Below, in pieces: positions 11,428 through 21,119 of a DNA stretch of 64,000 nt; position 1 is the first letter of the stretch; each line of letters starts with the position of its first letter. The notes beneath the pieces are model-generated. The model saw only the letters and a program-made list of their open reading frames with translations. It was not told where the DNA came from and did no database searches. The position numbers and the translations under genes were made by a program. This DNA is from Palaemon carinicauda (lineage: Eukaryota; Arthropoda; Malacostraca; Decapoda; Palaemonidae). The stretch lies in assembly GCF_036898095.1 (NCBI RefSeq), contig NC_090761.1:43502454-43566453 (forward strand). Reading direction: 5' to 3'.

Positions 11428-12498
11428 TTAGCTGCCATGTCCTTTGGTTTTCTTGTAAGTAGAGACAGCACACAATTTAGAAGGAGGGGCACGTATGGCG
11501 GTGGTGGCTGTCCTTGTGGCCTCATAGGAGCGACATTCATTGACCATGGTGGCCAAAGAAGTTGAGGTGTCCAGGGCAATAAGTTTTAGTGTGAGCTCCT
11601 CATCTCTGACTCCCATGATGATGATCATCTTAAGCTGAGTTTCCTCACAAACTGCACACTGGCCAGGACAGACGTCGATTTCCTCTGCTACGTGCTTCAG
11701 TCTGACGTAGAACTCGCTGAAGCTTTCCCCTTCTCTCTGTTTGCAGGAAAGCAGGTCCCTGCGACGTAAAGCTTCATTTCGCAGGTTCTTGATGTGTTCC
11801 TGGAGAACATTTAAGACTTCCTCCACACTCCGATCTGTGTCTGGTGGCACGTTGAGTGTGTGTTCCAGTATTCTTTGAGTCTCCAGGCTGAGGCACATAC
11901 GAAGTTGTATTAGCTGCTTCCTGGCAGATAAAGTCCCTAGGTCCACCATCACACTGTAGTCATCCCAGCGTCTACGCCATTCCCTAAACACTTAGTATGT
12001 GGCATCGGGACGTAAGGGCGGTGGGGTCTGGGCGATGGCTTTCTGTGGGAGTGGGTGCTGGGAACTTGAAGGCACTGACGATTGAGTAGGAAGTTGTTGC
12101 GAGTCCGGTGGTGTTGCTTGCTGGTGGCCAGGGTTGACCATGAGTAGCTGCAACAGGGCGGTGAAACGCTGGGCTTCCTCCTCTCTTCTTAGGTTGTCCT
12201 CTTGGCGACGTAGTTCTTCCTCGTGGCGACATTGATCCTCCTCTCTCCGACGTGTAGCCAACTCGGCCTGTCAAGATTCCTCCAGGTACTTGATAAGGAG
12301 CCTTAACTCCCCACCTGTAGCTGTTGGAGGCGGTATAGTCAGGTGTGGTGAGAGTAAAGGCAGGGTTTCCATCGTTGAGAAGGCTGGTGGGGTTCGACGG
12401 TCTGTTGGTGAGCCTGGGTGTGAAGGCAACTGGCGGTCTTCATTGTCCTGGTCATGTTGCATATCCCCAGACTCGTCTTGATATGAGGTAGTCGACAT
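11428..12498 (-). pseudogene. gag: Nested Gypsy Gag with two internal stops
   Basis: Gag starts at the ATG at 12498 (MSTTSYQDESGD) after about 475 nt of leader. One frame runs to 11428, broken by a TGA at 12271-12273 and a TAA at 11992-11994. It has a Pro/Ser-rich N-terminus, a charged Glu/Arg coiled-coil-like stretch (EEELRRQEDNLRREEE), then a retrotransposon capsid-like region with FREWRRRWDDY and REGESFSEFYVRLKHVA. It ends at the TAA at 11428-11430, just before the zinc knuckles. Confidence 0.85.
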
Positions 12499-12954
12499 GA
12501 CGAAACGTTTTCAGCTGTCACCCACAGTTTAAATGAAAAGATAAAAAGATAAAAGACTTTCTACCGTTTTTATTTAAAAAATTACTGTAAATAGAGGGGC
12601 AAATGGCAACGGGGGAGGAGCATGGGAGGGCTCCTGGGAGGTGGGGAGTAGCGGCGGGTAGGCTGGGCAGCGGCCACTGGCAGTGCGTTTCCGGTGATGA
12701 AAGAGGGTGGATGCACCTCGCTTTCTTGTGATGAGTAGGGGTAAAAGGGTTCTTATATGGGCATGAAGGGCTCGACACACAAGAGAAATATTACCCACTA
12801 ACATAAAATCACTAACACCACACTGCACTGGCACTGCATGAACGGTTCGCAAACAAAGCACAGACACTGTAAAATCCACTTGTAGTCGAGGGGAAATGGG
12901 CAATGGCGGCTCGATGCAAATGCTGGATTCCGGTGTTCCCTTAAAATGCTGAAT
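12499..12954 (-). other. Nested Gypsy leader, no gene
   Basis: Untranslated leader between the primer-binding site and the gag ATG. Several short ORFs overlap it, but none matches a known family. Confidence 0.6.
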
Positions 12955-12972
12955 GGTTTAGTCACTGCGCCA
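12955..12972 (-). promoter_or_regulatory. Nested Gypsy primer-binding site
   Basis: On the element strand TGGCGCAGTGACTAAACC follows the LTR end TATCACCA with no gap. The TGG start matches the CCA end of a tRNA. The tRNA species was not determined. Confidence 0.75.
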
Positions 12973-13250
12973 TGGTGATAGGTGATGATGTCTTGTAGAT
13001 GAAGACAGATGATTACAGAGATGGAGAAGTAAAATCCCGAGTCGTAGATTACATTTATTCCACACAGCAAGGGGTTATGAACAGTGGTGCTCTGCAAGGC
13101 GTACAGCTCGTGCCAAGAGAAGCAAGACGACTATCTATGTGCATGCACGGAGTGCTGACAGTGCGACTCATGCGCATGCGTTTGCAACGGACACAATTTA
13201 TGAATAGTAAAGGGTACATATATGAAAGATAATATATACAATAATCTACA
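12973..13250 (-). repeat. Nested Gypsy 5' LTR (278 bp)
   Basis: Partner of 7489-7766. The base after it on the plus strand begins the second ACCTC target copy (13251-13255). Confidence 0.95.
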
Positions 13251-13255
13251 ACCTC

Positions 13256-14238
13256 CTGCAGGGACTTTATGAAGAAGATGAAGTCCAGCAGTTCCCGAGG
13301 AAAACAGGCATAAAGTGGCGGTTTCAGACGCCCCGTGGACCTTGGAAAGGTGGGTTCTTCGAGCGTTTGATAGGAGTCACGAAACGGACCCTCCAGATAG
13401 CCCTCGGAAAGAAGTACCTGCCGGACGCCCACGTGCTAACCCTCGTGAAAGAAGCAGAAGCAGTGGTGAATAATCGGCCGCTTATGTACAGCGGTGACGA
13501 GCACGAGGATGAAGTCCTCACCCCCTCCCATTTGATAAGAGGACACCAAGTCCACTTCATGGCACCAATCTTACCGGACGACCATCTCAACGCAACGTTC
13601 ACCTCTCGGAAGCTACGTGATCGTTACATAAGATTGACAGATTCACTGAAGGCGTTCAGAGAACGATGGAGAAGGGAATACTTGAGAGCCTTGAGAGCCC
13701 GGCACACTGTCGGCCCGGGGAACCCTCCAAGCTGCACCCCGGAGACATCGTGCTAGTTAAGCAGGAGAATAAGAAAAGAGCGACATGGCCTCTGGGACGT
13801 GTCGTGAAGACGTATCCTGACGACGACGGAGTCGTACGTTCGGCTAAAGTGTTGTTTGAGGGTGTCGAGTCGCTGCGAGCTGTCAGCCACCTGGTTCCCC
13901 TAGAAATAGCCCCCTCTGAGGATGACGATGGAGGAGAAGACGACGACGGTGATGACGGAGAAGAGGGCGCATACAGTTCGACAGCCGGAATGCCAGGGAT
14001 AGCGGAGACGTCTGGGGACGACCAGGGTATGGCACCAGCTACGACAACTCAACAACCAGCCACAGGAACGGACGACAACGACGAGAAAGGTGAGAACTAT
14101 GCACTTAGTGAAAGAAGTGAAAATGAAACAGAGTCAGAGCAGACGAACGCACAAGGACGTTCTACACGCCCATTGAGAAGGGCTGCCGCGAAACAGCGAG
14201 AACTGATGGACTGTCTGCTGAAAGGTGACGATATATAA
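13256..14238 (+). pseudogene. pol: BEL/Pao integrase C-terminal half and acidic tail
   Basis: Continues the integrase frame cut at 7488. GGFFERLIGVTKRTL, EAVVNNRPLMY and LTPSHLIRG are typical of the Pao integrase core end. A frameshift near 13.68-13.72 kb is followed by the DUF5641-like C-terminus (HPGDIVLVKQENKKRATWPL and GRVVKTYPDDDG). After it comes a very acidic tail (EDDDGGEDDDGDDGEEG) and a basic end. The stop is at 14236-14238. No envelope-like ORF follows. Confidence 0.88.
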
Positions 14239-14496
14239 AACGTAGCTGTAAACAATGAGTGAAAAAGGGGCGTGTCCTATCTGGAAGGTAGGGAGGGTGG
14301 AGTTTGTGAGGTGTGCATGAATCTGCGGAAGTTGAAAGTGCGTAGGGGGTGGAGAACGGGGACGGGATGGTATCGTGCGTACAGACCGAGCGTTGCACAG
14401 AACCAGCCCCTCCCTCTTGTACTCCATCAAGTAACAGCCTGCATGTAGCAGAGGTATATAAGTCTCGATTATTGTGAGTTAAGGCAGACTGAACTT

Positions 14497-14788
14497 GAAT
14501 TGTTATGTGTGCATTTCCATTGCCATTTTCTGATTGTCTTAGGCCCATTGCCTAATTGCCTTCGCATTTGAATTGTTATGTATGCATTTCCATTGCCATT
14601 GCCTGATTGTCTTAGGTCCATTGCCTAATTGTCTTTGCATTTGAATTGTAATGTATGCATTTCCATTGTTATTTTTGGTTTGTTTTAGGCCCATTGCCTA
14701 CTTGCCATGCCATTTGAATTTTGTAATATATACGTGTACATTATCACTGATTTCTGCTGTTCCTTATGTGTATTATACACGAGTACGT
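14497..14788 (+). repeat. 73-bp minisatellite in the BEL 3' untranslated region
   Basis: Units start with GAATTGTTATGT or close variants at 14497, 14570, 14643 and 14716, a steady 73-bp period. Each contains GCATTTCCATTG and CCCATTGCCTA words. Units one and two are very alike, three is more diverged, and four is partial. The remaining 3' region up to the LTR (14789-15033) shows no ORF of note. Confidence 0.85.
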
Positions 14789-15033
14789 TAGAATTGCTAG
14801 GCCCATTGCCTAATTTGAACTGTTGTATGGCTATATGTATATTATTGATTGTGTTTATTGCCCCGGGGTAACATTGCTGTGTGTTGTACATTATGCGTAC
14901 TCTGTTCGAGTCGTTGCGGAGCGCTACGCAGCGAGCCTAACAGAGTCTCGGAGTAAGTCACTCCCCCCACCCCGAGTCCAGCTCTATCCAATTGACCGAC
15001 GTTTCATCGCTCCTTATTTTGGGGCGTGGATTA

Positions 15034-15836
15034 TGTCGGGAATTTCGACCTGATCAATCGAAATTCCCGCCATTTGACTCCGCCTACGATTACGTCAAAT
15101 TGGAGGGAGAGGAGAGAACTCGCAGGCGAATGAATGTCGTTCAAGACGAGAATGTTTAGAACCAAAAAGAGAAACCGCCTGGTAGGGCAGGCGCTGAGAC
15201 TAAAGAAATCAACCACTTGTAATTTAAGAGAAAGAAAAATAACTTCATTCTATTGTAACATGATAAAAAAAATCCAATCTAGAAATTTAGGTTCAGGAAA
15301 AATTGCGGGAAAAAGGTGACGTCGGAGGTTGCAGAGGCTTGCTCTGTCTCTTTGATCCGACGTCCCCAACCACAGTAAGTTCTATCTAATTGTTCTCTCT
15401 CCCCACCTTAGTGTACCCAGGTCGGTTTCCATGTAGGTCTTGATAGAGTTATGTAAAGTTTGTATCTGTTAATATTTCATCGATCCTTGTGCCAGGGGAT
15501 CAGTGTTATTGTGTAAAGTACGTCAAAAGGTCTCGGTAAGGCGTTTATCGAGATAATTTTATAAATGTTCAATTAATTTTGCTAAAATCTTGAGTCCGAT
15601 GCGGACAGTTTTTTCAAGTCACGCACATGTTCTTTTAAGTCAAGTATCTCTTTGTACGTAAAGTAAAGGTTTATTTTTTCATGTTTCTCGTATTAGATTA
15701 TTATTTTTATAATAAAATTTGTTAAAATATAGCCATATTCTATTTACTTCTCCAATGGTTTTGAGAGGTTAGTCCTTCAGACCTTGTGATCAGCCCAGCA
15801 CATCGGGCTATTTAGTATAAACCGGTGAAATTTCGC

Positions 15837-15840
<4 letters not shown>
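15034..15840 (+). repeat. BEL/Pao 3' LTR (807 bp)
   Basis: Matches 2110-2896 from TGTCGGG to GCCACA. It carries an extra stretch of about 20 bp near 15640-15665. A G-rich stretch (TTTTGGGGCGTGG) just upstream may be the purine tract. Confidence 0.93.

Positions 15841-15898
<58 letters not shown>
15841..15898. repeat. (TA)n microsatellite abutting the BEL 3' LTR
   Basis: An uninterrupted TA repeat of about 58 bp beginning at the first base after the LTR. It may have erased the right-hand target duplication. Confidence 0.95.
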
Positions 15899-15902
<4 letters not shown>

Positions 15903-15924
15903 CATACTGAAAAACTTGAAATGT

Positions 15925-16045
15925 TTCATTTTTCCTTGTTTCCTTTCCTCACTGGGCTATTTTCCCTGTTGGGACCCCTGGGCTTGTAGCATATCCTGCT
16001 TTTCCTACTAGGGTTGTAGCTGGGCAATTAATAGTAAATAGTAAA
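15925..16045 (+). repeat. Dispersed SINE-like repeat, 3' part, copy 1
   Basis: Contains TCCTTTCCTCACTGGGCTA, CCCTGTTGGGACCCCTGGGC and TGTAGCTGGGCAATTAATAG. It matches 55075-55170 in the same orientation and 50337-50440 in inverse orientation. The copies share an A/T-rich simple-repeat tail. Confidence 0.8.
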
Positions 16046-16225
16046 TTACCGAAAACAATATATTTTTACCGAGAATTTCCGATTAAAATAATGGTTTTTT
16101 TTTTAAATGTTAACTATGTAATTACAGGTTTCATTGTCAACGAAGAACTCTTGTTGTTGTTGTTCTTTGTGTTGTTATTCATATTGTTTTAGGATGGCTA
16201 CTACTACTACTACTACTACTACTAC

Positions 16226-16260
<35 letters not shown>

Positions 16261-16340
16261 CGTGGTACATCACTTAATTGGTTAACGTATTATTTCACAC
16301 ATTTCACGTTCTAATGAATCGATGTATATTTATATACCGG

Positions 16341-16371
<31 letters not shown>

Positions 16372-16835
16372 GCATTTTATTACAGGGATTTGGAATGGTC
16401 TGTAATGTGTATACTTATGTCCTTAGTCGCGTTTATAGCGCTTAGTCATTGGGGTTGTCGGCGAATGTTGAGGGATAAGACCTTCAAAAGTTCAAACTAC
16501 CAGTGAATGTATTTATGTTGATCAGGCTGACACAAGTCTCTTTTTATAGTTTATATATGAAAGATCTATTTTGATGTCCATTTCCGACGTTTACCAGGAG
16601 GTCTATCAGTCCAATGCCAACACTAGTGCTATGGCCACTGATGCATCCATGTCGAAGATTTTGACCATACTGAATTTTGATGGGAAAAACGCCTATACGT
16701 GTGTGGGCAATTATGCATCAAAATTTTGATGCAAAATTTTGACGCTGTTTTTGAACGTGTATGGGCTCCTTTAGACTAAAGATATTGGGATAGCTGCAAA
16801 TATATCCACTGCCATATCAAAATCAAAGGAATCCA
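16046..16835. other. No gene; microsatellites and a palindrome
   Basis: Holds an (ACT)n-(ATT)n tract at about 16200-16257, a (TA)n tract at about 16338-16368, and a perfect 20-bp palindrome at 16714-16733 (TGCATCAAAATTTTGATGCA). The surroundings of the palindrome repeat CAAAATTTTG-type words and look like the end of an old DNA transposon, but no partner end was found. Confidence 0.6.
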
Positions 16836-17613
16836 CTATAGTTTTTCAATAGAAATTGTGCCTAGACTGGTCAGTCGTTCTTGACCTACTGATGCCCTGA
16901 GGTGAGTTTTGATCAATTTCGAGACAGAAAAAGATCGCTGACAAGGTTGCCAGGTTGGCCTTTTTTCAGGTCAAAAACCCTCAAATTTGGTCTTTCTAAA
17001 AATTGGTTGCCTTTAACTATGAAAAAGGTGGGCCCTAAATACTATATTTCTGGCCTTTTTTTCTACTAACGGGTTGGCCTTTTAAAGCTGCTGTTGATCA
17101 GAAGTTGACCTTTTCTCATTTAGAAAACCTGGCAACCCTGCTGACGGGGGAAGTTACAACCAAATCTCATTAAATTGTAGAGTGTGGGGAAACCTTCCTT
17201 CATTGGTTTTAGCTTATCCAAAACTTCAGGAAAGGATGTCAAATTATCCCGTAGTGTTCTCTGAGCAATAAGTAGTTCTAAATGGAGTGTTCGCCCTTCA
17301 ATTGAGTACTGGTCAGCAAGGCATTGCAAGTCATTTTCATTTAAGAAATTTGAAAGTGGTGGGTTCAGGCAGCTACGGCATGGAGGGTACATTTTGGTTC
17401 ATGAAACATTTGTCTGAATTCATTGAGTACTTTGTCAAAAATAGGGCTAAGCAGAGACCTTCTACAGTAGGCTCTTGGGTACTTAAACCTTTCAAAAGTG
17501 TCTTGTTGGCCCGTGTTTTTTATTACAAAGGATTCTAATAGACTTGAAGATGGATTTCTTTTCCTTGAAGGCTGACGGAAAGTTGAAGTTGTTTCTCTCC
17601 GTAGCAAAATCAA
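16836..17613 (-). pseudogene. hAT-type (ZMYM1/DUF4371-like) transposase C-terminal fossil
   Basis: Minus-strand remnant of a hAT-superfamily transposase, the cut-and-paste enzyme of hAT DNA transposons. Visible parts: AYCRRSLLSPIFDKVLNEF (about 17410-17480) in one frame; LPSFLNENDLQ-like to FPTLYNLMRFGCNFP (17145-17370) in another; then, beyond a MITE insertion, RSFSVSKLIKTHLRASVGQE and a final EKL stop at 16836-16838. The last part matches the hAT dimerisation-end pattern (ERSFSxLxxIKxxLRxxMxxERL). Removing the MITE and one target copy restores an open frame across the junction. The 5' part is missing and frames shift, so it is dead. Confidence 0.78.
16943..17139. mobile_element. 197-bp MITE inserted in the hAT fossil
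   Basis: The ends are inverted repeats: AAGGTTGCCAGGTT on the left and AACCTGGCAACCCT on the right, 13 of 14 bases paired. The flanks carry a direct duplication GCTGAC (16937-16942 and 17140-17145). There is no coding capacity. The interior is T-rich and loosely self-complementary beyond the ends (GGCCTTTTTTCAGG versus ACCTTTTCTC words). The superfamily is uncertain, because a 6-bp duplication does not fit the 8 bp of hAT. Confidence 0.85.
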
Positions 17614-17732
17614 TTAATATTGGCCAAATTATGTTAAAATGGAAGTCCCTACAAAAATACCGTAATATCACATACTTCAAAAAGGGTAATCATCAGAAAG
17701 ATTCCTTACAACTCATTTAAAGCTCATAGGAA

Positions 17733-17795
17733 TACGTGCCCCGAGGCTAGTCCCAAGCCAGGTCGCGTGTTAGCTTGGGTCTCGACCCTCAGTAA
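17733..17795 (+). repeat. 63-bp inverted repeat, left copy
   Basis: Contains CCCAAGCCAGGTCGCGTGTT and GGGTCTCGACCCTCAGTAA. It is the near-perfect reverse complement of 24587-24649. The two copies flank the Penelope fragment and DIRS-A and may be remains of the DIRS inverted terminal repeats; the right copy, however, lies within a larger foldback sequence. Confidence 0.85.
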
Positions 17796-17810
17796 TATGG
17801 TGATCTACAT

Positions 17811-18475
17811 ATGACAAGTTTTGATGTAGAATCTCTTTTTACAAATGTGCCACTAAATGAATCAATTAATATTATTTTAGATAAAAATTTTTATGACGAT
17901 CAAGTTTTTTTTTATGGTTTTAACAGACATTATTTTAAGACTTTTCTTGAGCTTGCTGTGCAAGACTCCATGTTTGTTTTTAATGGCCAACTCTATTCGC
18001 AGGTCGATGGAGTTGCCATGGGTTCCCCGTTAGGACCCTTGTTTGCAAATATGTTTATGTCATCTTTTGAAGAAAATTTTTTAATTAGTTGTCCAGACAC
18101 TTTTAAGCCAGTGTATTATAGAAGATATGTTAATGACACTATTGTGTTATTTAAACAACCATGGCATAGTGAAATGTTTTTAAACCATATAAATATTCAA
18201 CACCAAAATATGAAGTTCAGTATAGAAAAAGAGAACAACAACTCTCTACCTTTTTTAGACATTAACGTAAGCAGAGACAATGGTGAATTTATAACATCTG
18301 TGTATCGGAAAAAGACATACACTGGCCTTGCCAACAATTTTTAAAGTTCCTGTTTTTTTTAATTTTAAACTAAATGCTATATACACACTTGTTTTTAGGG
18401 CGCTGCGTTATTCCTCAAGCTGGTCACTCTTTCATAAGGAGATTTTATTTTTGGTTAATTTTTTCAAGCAAAGTT
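17811..18475 (+). pseudogene. Penelope-like element reverse transcriptase fragment
   Basis: A 177-codon frame (17811-18344) starts directly in RT with TSFDVESLFTNVPLNESI. It continues through QVDGVAMGSPLGPLFANMFM, the catalytic box RRYVNDT, HINIQHQNMKFSIEKEN, LPFLDINVSR and VYRKKTYTG. These are the ordered motifs of Penelope-like RTs. After a frameshift near 18345, ALRYSSSWSLFHKEILFLV continues the similarity to about 18475. The first Asp of the YxDD box is Asn, so the enzyme would be inactive. The 5' part and the GIY-YIG endonuclease are absent. Confidence 0.9.
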
Positions 18476-18675
18476 CTCTGGTCGCGTCGTGATACCATCC
18501 CGACGCTCTCCTTTCTCTTTGCGACCCTTTGTGTCCCCGACTCGCGTGTCCCACATGGTATCCCTGTACTTTCCCTTGTGTTCTTGCGTGTTCGCTTGAT
18601 TCCCTTGTGCTTTCCCAAGTGTATTCCTTATCCTTTCCCTGCGTTCCTGTGTCTTACGGTGTTGTGTTGTGCATA

Positions 18676-20352
18676 ATGGAGCATGCCCGCCGTTGTCCTG
18701 GGCCTAGAGCCGGGAAGTCGTGTGGAGCGTTTTTGTCCAAGCCGGAGGTTGACCCGCATTCCCTTTGCTCTTCGTGTAGGGGTAGAGTGTGCTCTCCGTC
18801 GGACACGTGTCCGGAGTGTGTCGTGGAGTGAAATCCAGTGGGTTCGTTTTAGTACGAAGAAGAAGAAGTCCGCTAAGCGATCTCCCAGGAAGGCGAGCAC
18901 CTCTTCGCCCTTGACGTCGCCAGGAGGGAAGTCTGACGGTGTTTCTCTCCCATCTTCCCCTACCCAGAGTAGGGGACGAGGTAAGTCCGTTGCGGGGAAG
19001 AAGCCGATGGCTCTTCCCCAGGAGTCTAGTCTTTGAGATGTTGGGGTTGCTGACTCTTTGCAGGCAAGTGGGGGGCCTGACTGTGTTTTTAGGGGGGTCT
19101 TGGAGACTCTGCCCTTGTACTTGGGGGGCACGTCTCGTCAGATGACCCCATGTGGGGTAAAAATGTCCCTGTTTCTTCGCCTGCTTCATGGGCCTACATT
19201 TCAGGTACCTCCGCAGCTGATGGCACCCAAGATAAGATAGACTCTCCGGTAGCGGATCCCTTTGGATGGGGACCCCCGAAGACTCCAGGTAGGTCCCCGT
19301 TGAGGATGGAAGAAGGCCTTGGTTCCTGGTTACCCAACGTAGAGCGACCGAACTCTCCCCAGCTCCTCTTTCGGCGGTTCCTGACATGTTTCTGCAACCT
19401 TCAACCTCCGGAACCCAGCAAATCATGAAGCCGTCTATTCCCCATGCGCCTGCCCCTCGGTCGCGTTATGCAGAGTTGTCGGAGTCTTCAGCGGCAGGTT
19501 CATCGTTCTCTTCGGAGGGAGAAGTACGGAGGAGGCGCCACCGGAGGAGGGATAGATCCAGGAGCAGACGTTCCCGTTCGAGGTCGCGTTCTAGGTCGAG
19601 ATATGGGAGAAGGCGTTCCAGGTCTCCGAGGAAGAAATACAGGAGTAGATCTCCCAAAGAAGAATGGGTCCTCGTCCCCCGCAGGAAGCTCGCGGACTTC
19701 GCTGCGATCCCGAGCTCTACGAGTTGGCGTTCCAGAGACGGTTCTCCAAGGAGGCCCTCTTCCAGCCACAGGTTTGACCCTCGGAAGGACGAGAACGAAA
19801 GGACCTCTTCAGACAGGCGTAAGGCCGTGAAACAACCAACTCAAGCCGCCCAGCGGAGGGAGTCGCTTTTTCGGACGGGCAGCCTCGTCGTCGGCAAAAT
19901 TGGCTCAACCTTTGGATAAACAGGGACGGCTTCCTCCGTCGGGCAAGCCCACGGAAGCCTCACCCTCATTGTCGAAGGACAATTTAAGGACGGAAGCCCT
20001 CGCCGACACGGTGGTGCCCGTCCCAGGACCGAAGCCTAGTGCAGAGGTGCCCGTCGGGACAGCGCCTCAGCTCCAGACGGAGGGCGCGGTCAGCGACACG
20101 GAGGGTTCTCCAACCGAGGATTCGGCCTATCGAAGGGTTATAGGCCTCATACGGAGGCATCACAGGATCGAGGAGCCTGTTCCCGCCGACGAGGATGCCT
20201 GGCGATCCAGCCTCAATCGTCTAATGGAGGCCCCCATACATCAGAAACCCTCCTTAGCGCTACCTGTGGCCAGGGACGTGGTTCTGGGACGCACTCATGT
20301 AGACAAGGTTGTGGCGGGGAATGCTGAAGCCCCCAAATCCCAGAGTGCCTAA
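18676..20352 (+). pseudogene. gag: DIRS-A Gag, N-terminal and SR-rich parts, frameshifted
   Basis: Begins at the ATG at 18676 with a Cys-rich domain (about 50 residues, with CPGPRAGKSCGAF, CSSCRGRVC and CPECVVE), a likely zinc-binding head seen in DIRS Gag. The frame breaks at 18829-18831. Basic and Ser-rich sequence follows in other frames, including a strong SR/RS tract at 19386-19919 (RSRSRRSRSRSRSRSRYGRR) that could bind RNA. A third frame (19900-20352) carries the DIRS Gag motif YRRVIGLIRRHHRIEEP and SSLNRLMEAP. The SR tract could be mistaken for a host splicing factor, but its context is a retroelement and it lacks an RRM. Confidence 0.75.
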
Positions 20353-20390
20353 AATTACTCCAGGGTCTAAGGTCCCAGAGCAAATATTAT

Positions 20391-21103
20391 GTGCCAGAAG
20401 GGCAGCGAACGGGAGCCTGCAGGATGGAGGCCTCCCTTGAAGTGTTAGGACAAGGTGCCCCGGAGGACAGAGCCTCTTCAGCCCCGATTTGTTTCTCCCA
20501 GTCAGAGGCGGCGATGATGGAGGAGATGTCTAAAGACCTGGTCAACGTCGCCTCCTGGTTGGACTGGTGGGCATCAACTCTGGTGGGTATCCAGGCCACC
20601 TACGACTTGTCAGACCCATCGAATCAAGCTCTCCTGAAAGAACTCATCATCTCCGGAGCAGGACACTGAAGTTCTTGACGTTCCAGTCTCTTGCTTTATC
20701 GGCCAACTGGGTCCTTAGGAGAAGGGATACGGTCCTGACCAAGCTATCCCGGAGAATCCCAGACAGGGAAGCGAGGGCTTTGAGGAGCCTGCCCGTGTGG
20801 GGTGACTCACTTTTTCCTCTGAAGCAAATGGAAGAAATCATGGAGAAGCTCATGAGGAGGAAGGAAGTGAGCGCTCCCAGACCTCAGGCCATGAGGAGAC
20901 CCGCTTACAGAAGACCTACGTCGGATGGACCCTCTACTTCTCAAGCCTCTCCTGGCCAGACAAGAAGAGACGCCCCATCTACCTCTTGGGCTCAACCACC
21001 GCAGCCCCCCTGTAGAGGAGCTCCGACACCACCGGCCTCGTTTAGAATGTCCTACTCAGCTTCCACGAGAGGGCGTTCAGGTCGATCCTCCAGAAGGAGA
21101 TAG
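20391..21103 (+). pseudogene. gag: DIRS-A Gag, C-terminal part
   Basis: Two overlapping frames. The first (20391-20669) carries MEASLEVLGQGAPEDR and NVASWLDWWASTLVGIQ. The second (from about 20660) continues with SANWVLRRRDTVLTKLSRRI and VWGDSLFPLKQMEEIMEKL, then an Arg/Ser/Pro-rich tail. One frameshift near 20660 separates them. The same order and similar words (NIWGKDLFPNEVVKEVVEKA) occur in DIRS-C and DIRS-D, supporting Gag identity. Confidence 0.75.
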
Positions 21104-21119
21104 GGTGAGAGGCCCCCTA

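Larger units (their letters stand above)
7489..13250 (-). mobile_element. Ty3/Gypsy LTR retrotransposon nested in the BEL integrase
   Basis: A complete 5762-bp minus-strand element. It has two 278-bp LTRs (7489-7766 and 12973-13250), a primer-binding site next to the 5' LTR, a purine tract next to the 3' LTR, and one gag-pol frame. The 5-bp target duplication ACCTC is perfect (7484-7488 and 13251-13255). With one ACCTC copy kept, the BEL integrase frame reads straight across the empty site. The LTRs differ at about three positions. The gag-pol frame has no frameshift but four in-frame stops. Confidence 0.96.
2110..15840 (+). mobile_element. BEL/Pao LTR retrotransposon, interrupted by a nested Gypsy element
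   Basis: Two similar LTRs starting TGTCGGG and ending GCCACA (2110-2896 and 15034-15840) bracket gag, protease, RT, RNase H and integrase in the BEL/Pao order. Without the 5.8-kb nested Gypsy (7489-13250) the element would be about 8 kb. It is dead: there is a frameshift at the end of gag (about 3890), a stop at 6852-6854, a frameshift at a poly-C run (about 7215-7226), the Gypsy insertion, and a frameshift near 13.7 kb. No target-site duplication is visible: the left flank is ATGGT and the right flank is a TA microsatellite. Confidence 0.92.

Noticed and set aside
14497..14788. CRISPR-like array
   Set aside because: Units are contiguous 73-bp tandem repeats without unique spacers, inside a eukaryotic retroelement.
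19386..19919. SR-rich ORF resembling an SR splicing factor
   Set aside because: No RRM or other splicing-factor domain; it lies between a DIRS Cys-rich head and the DIRS Gag core, so it is part of Gag.
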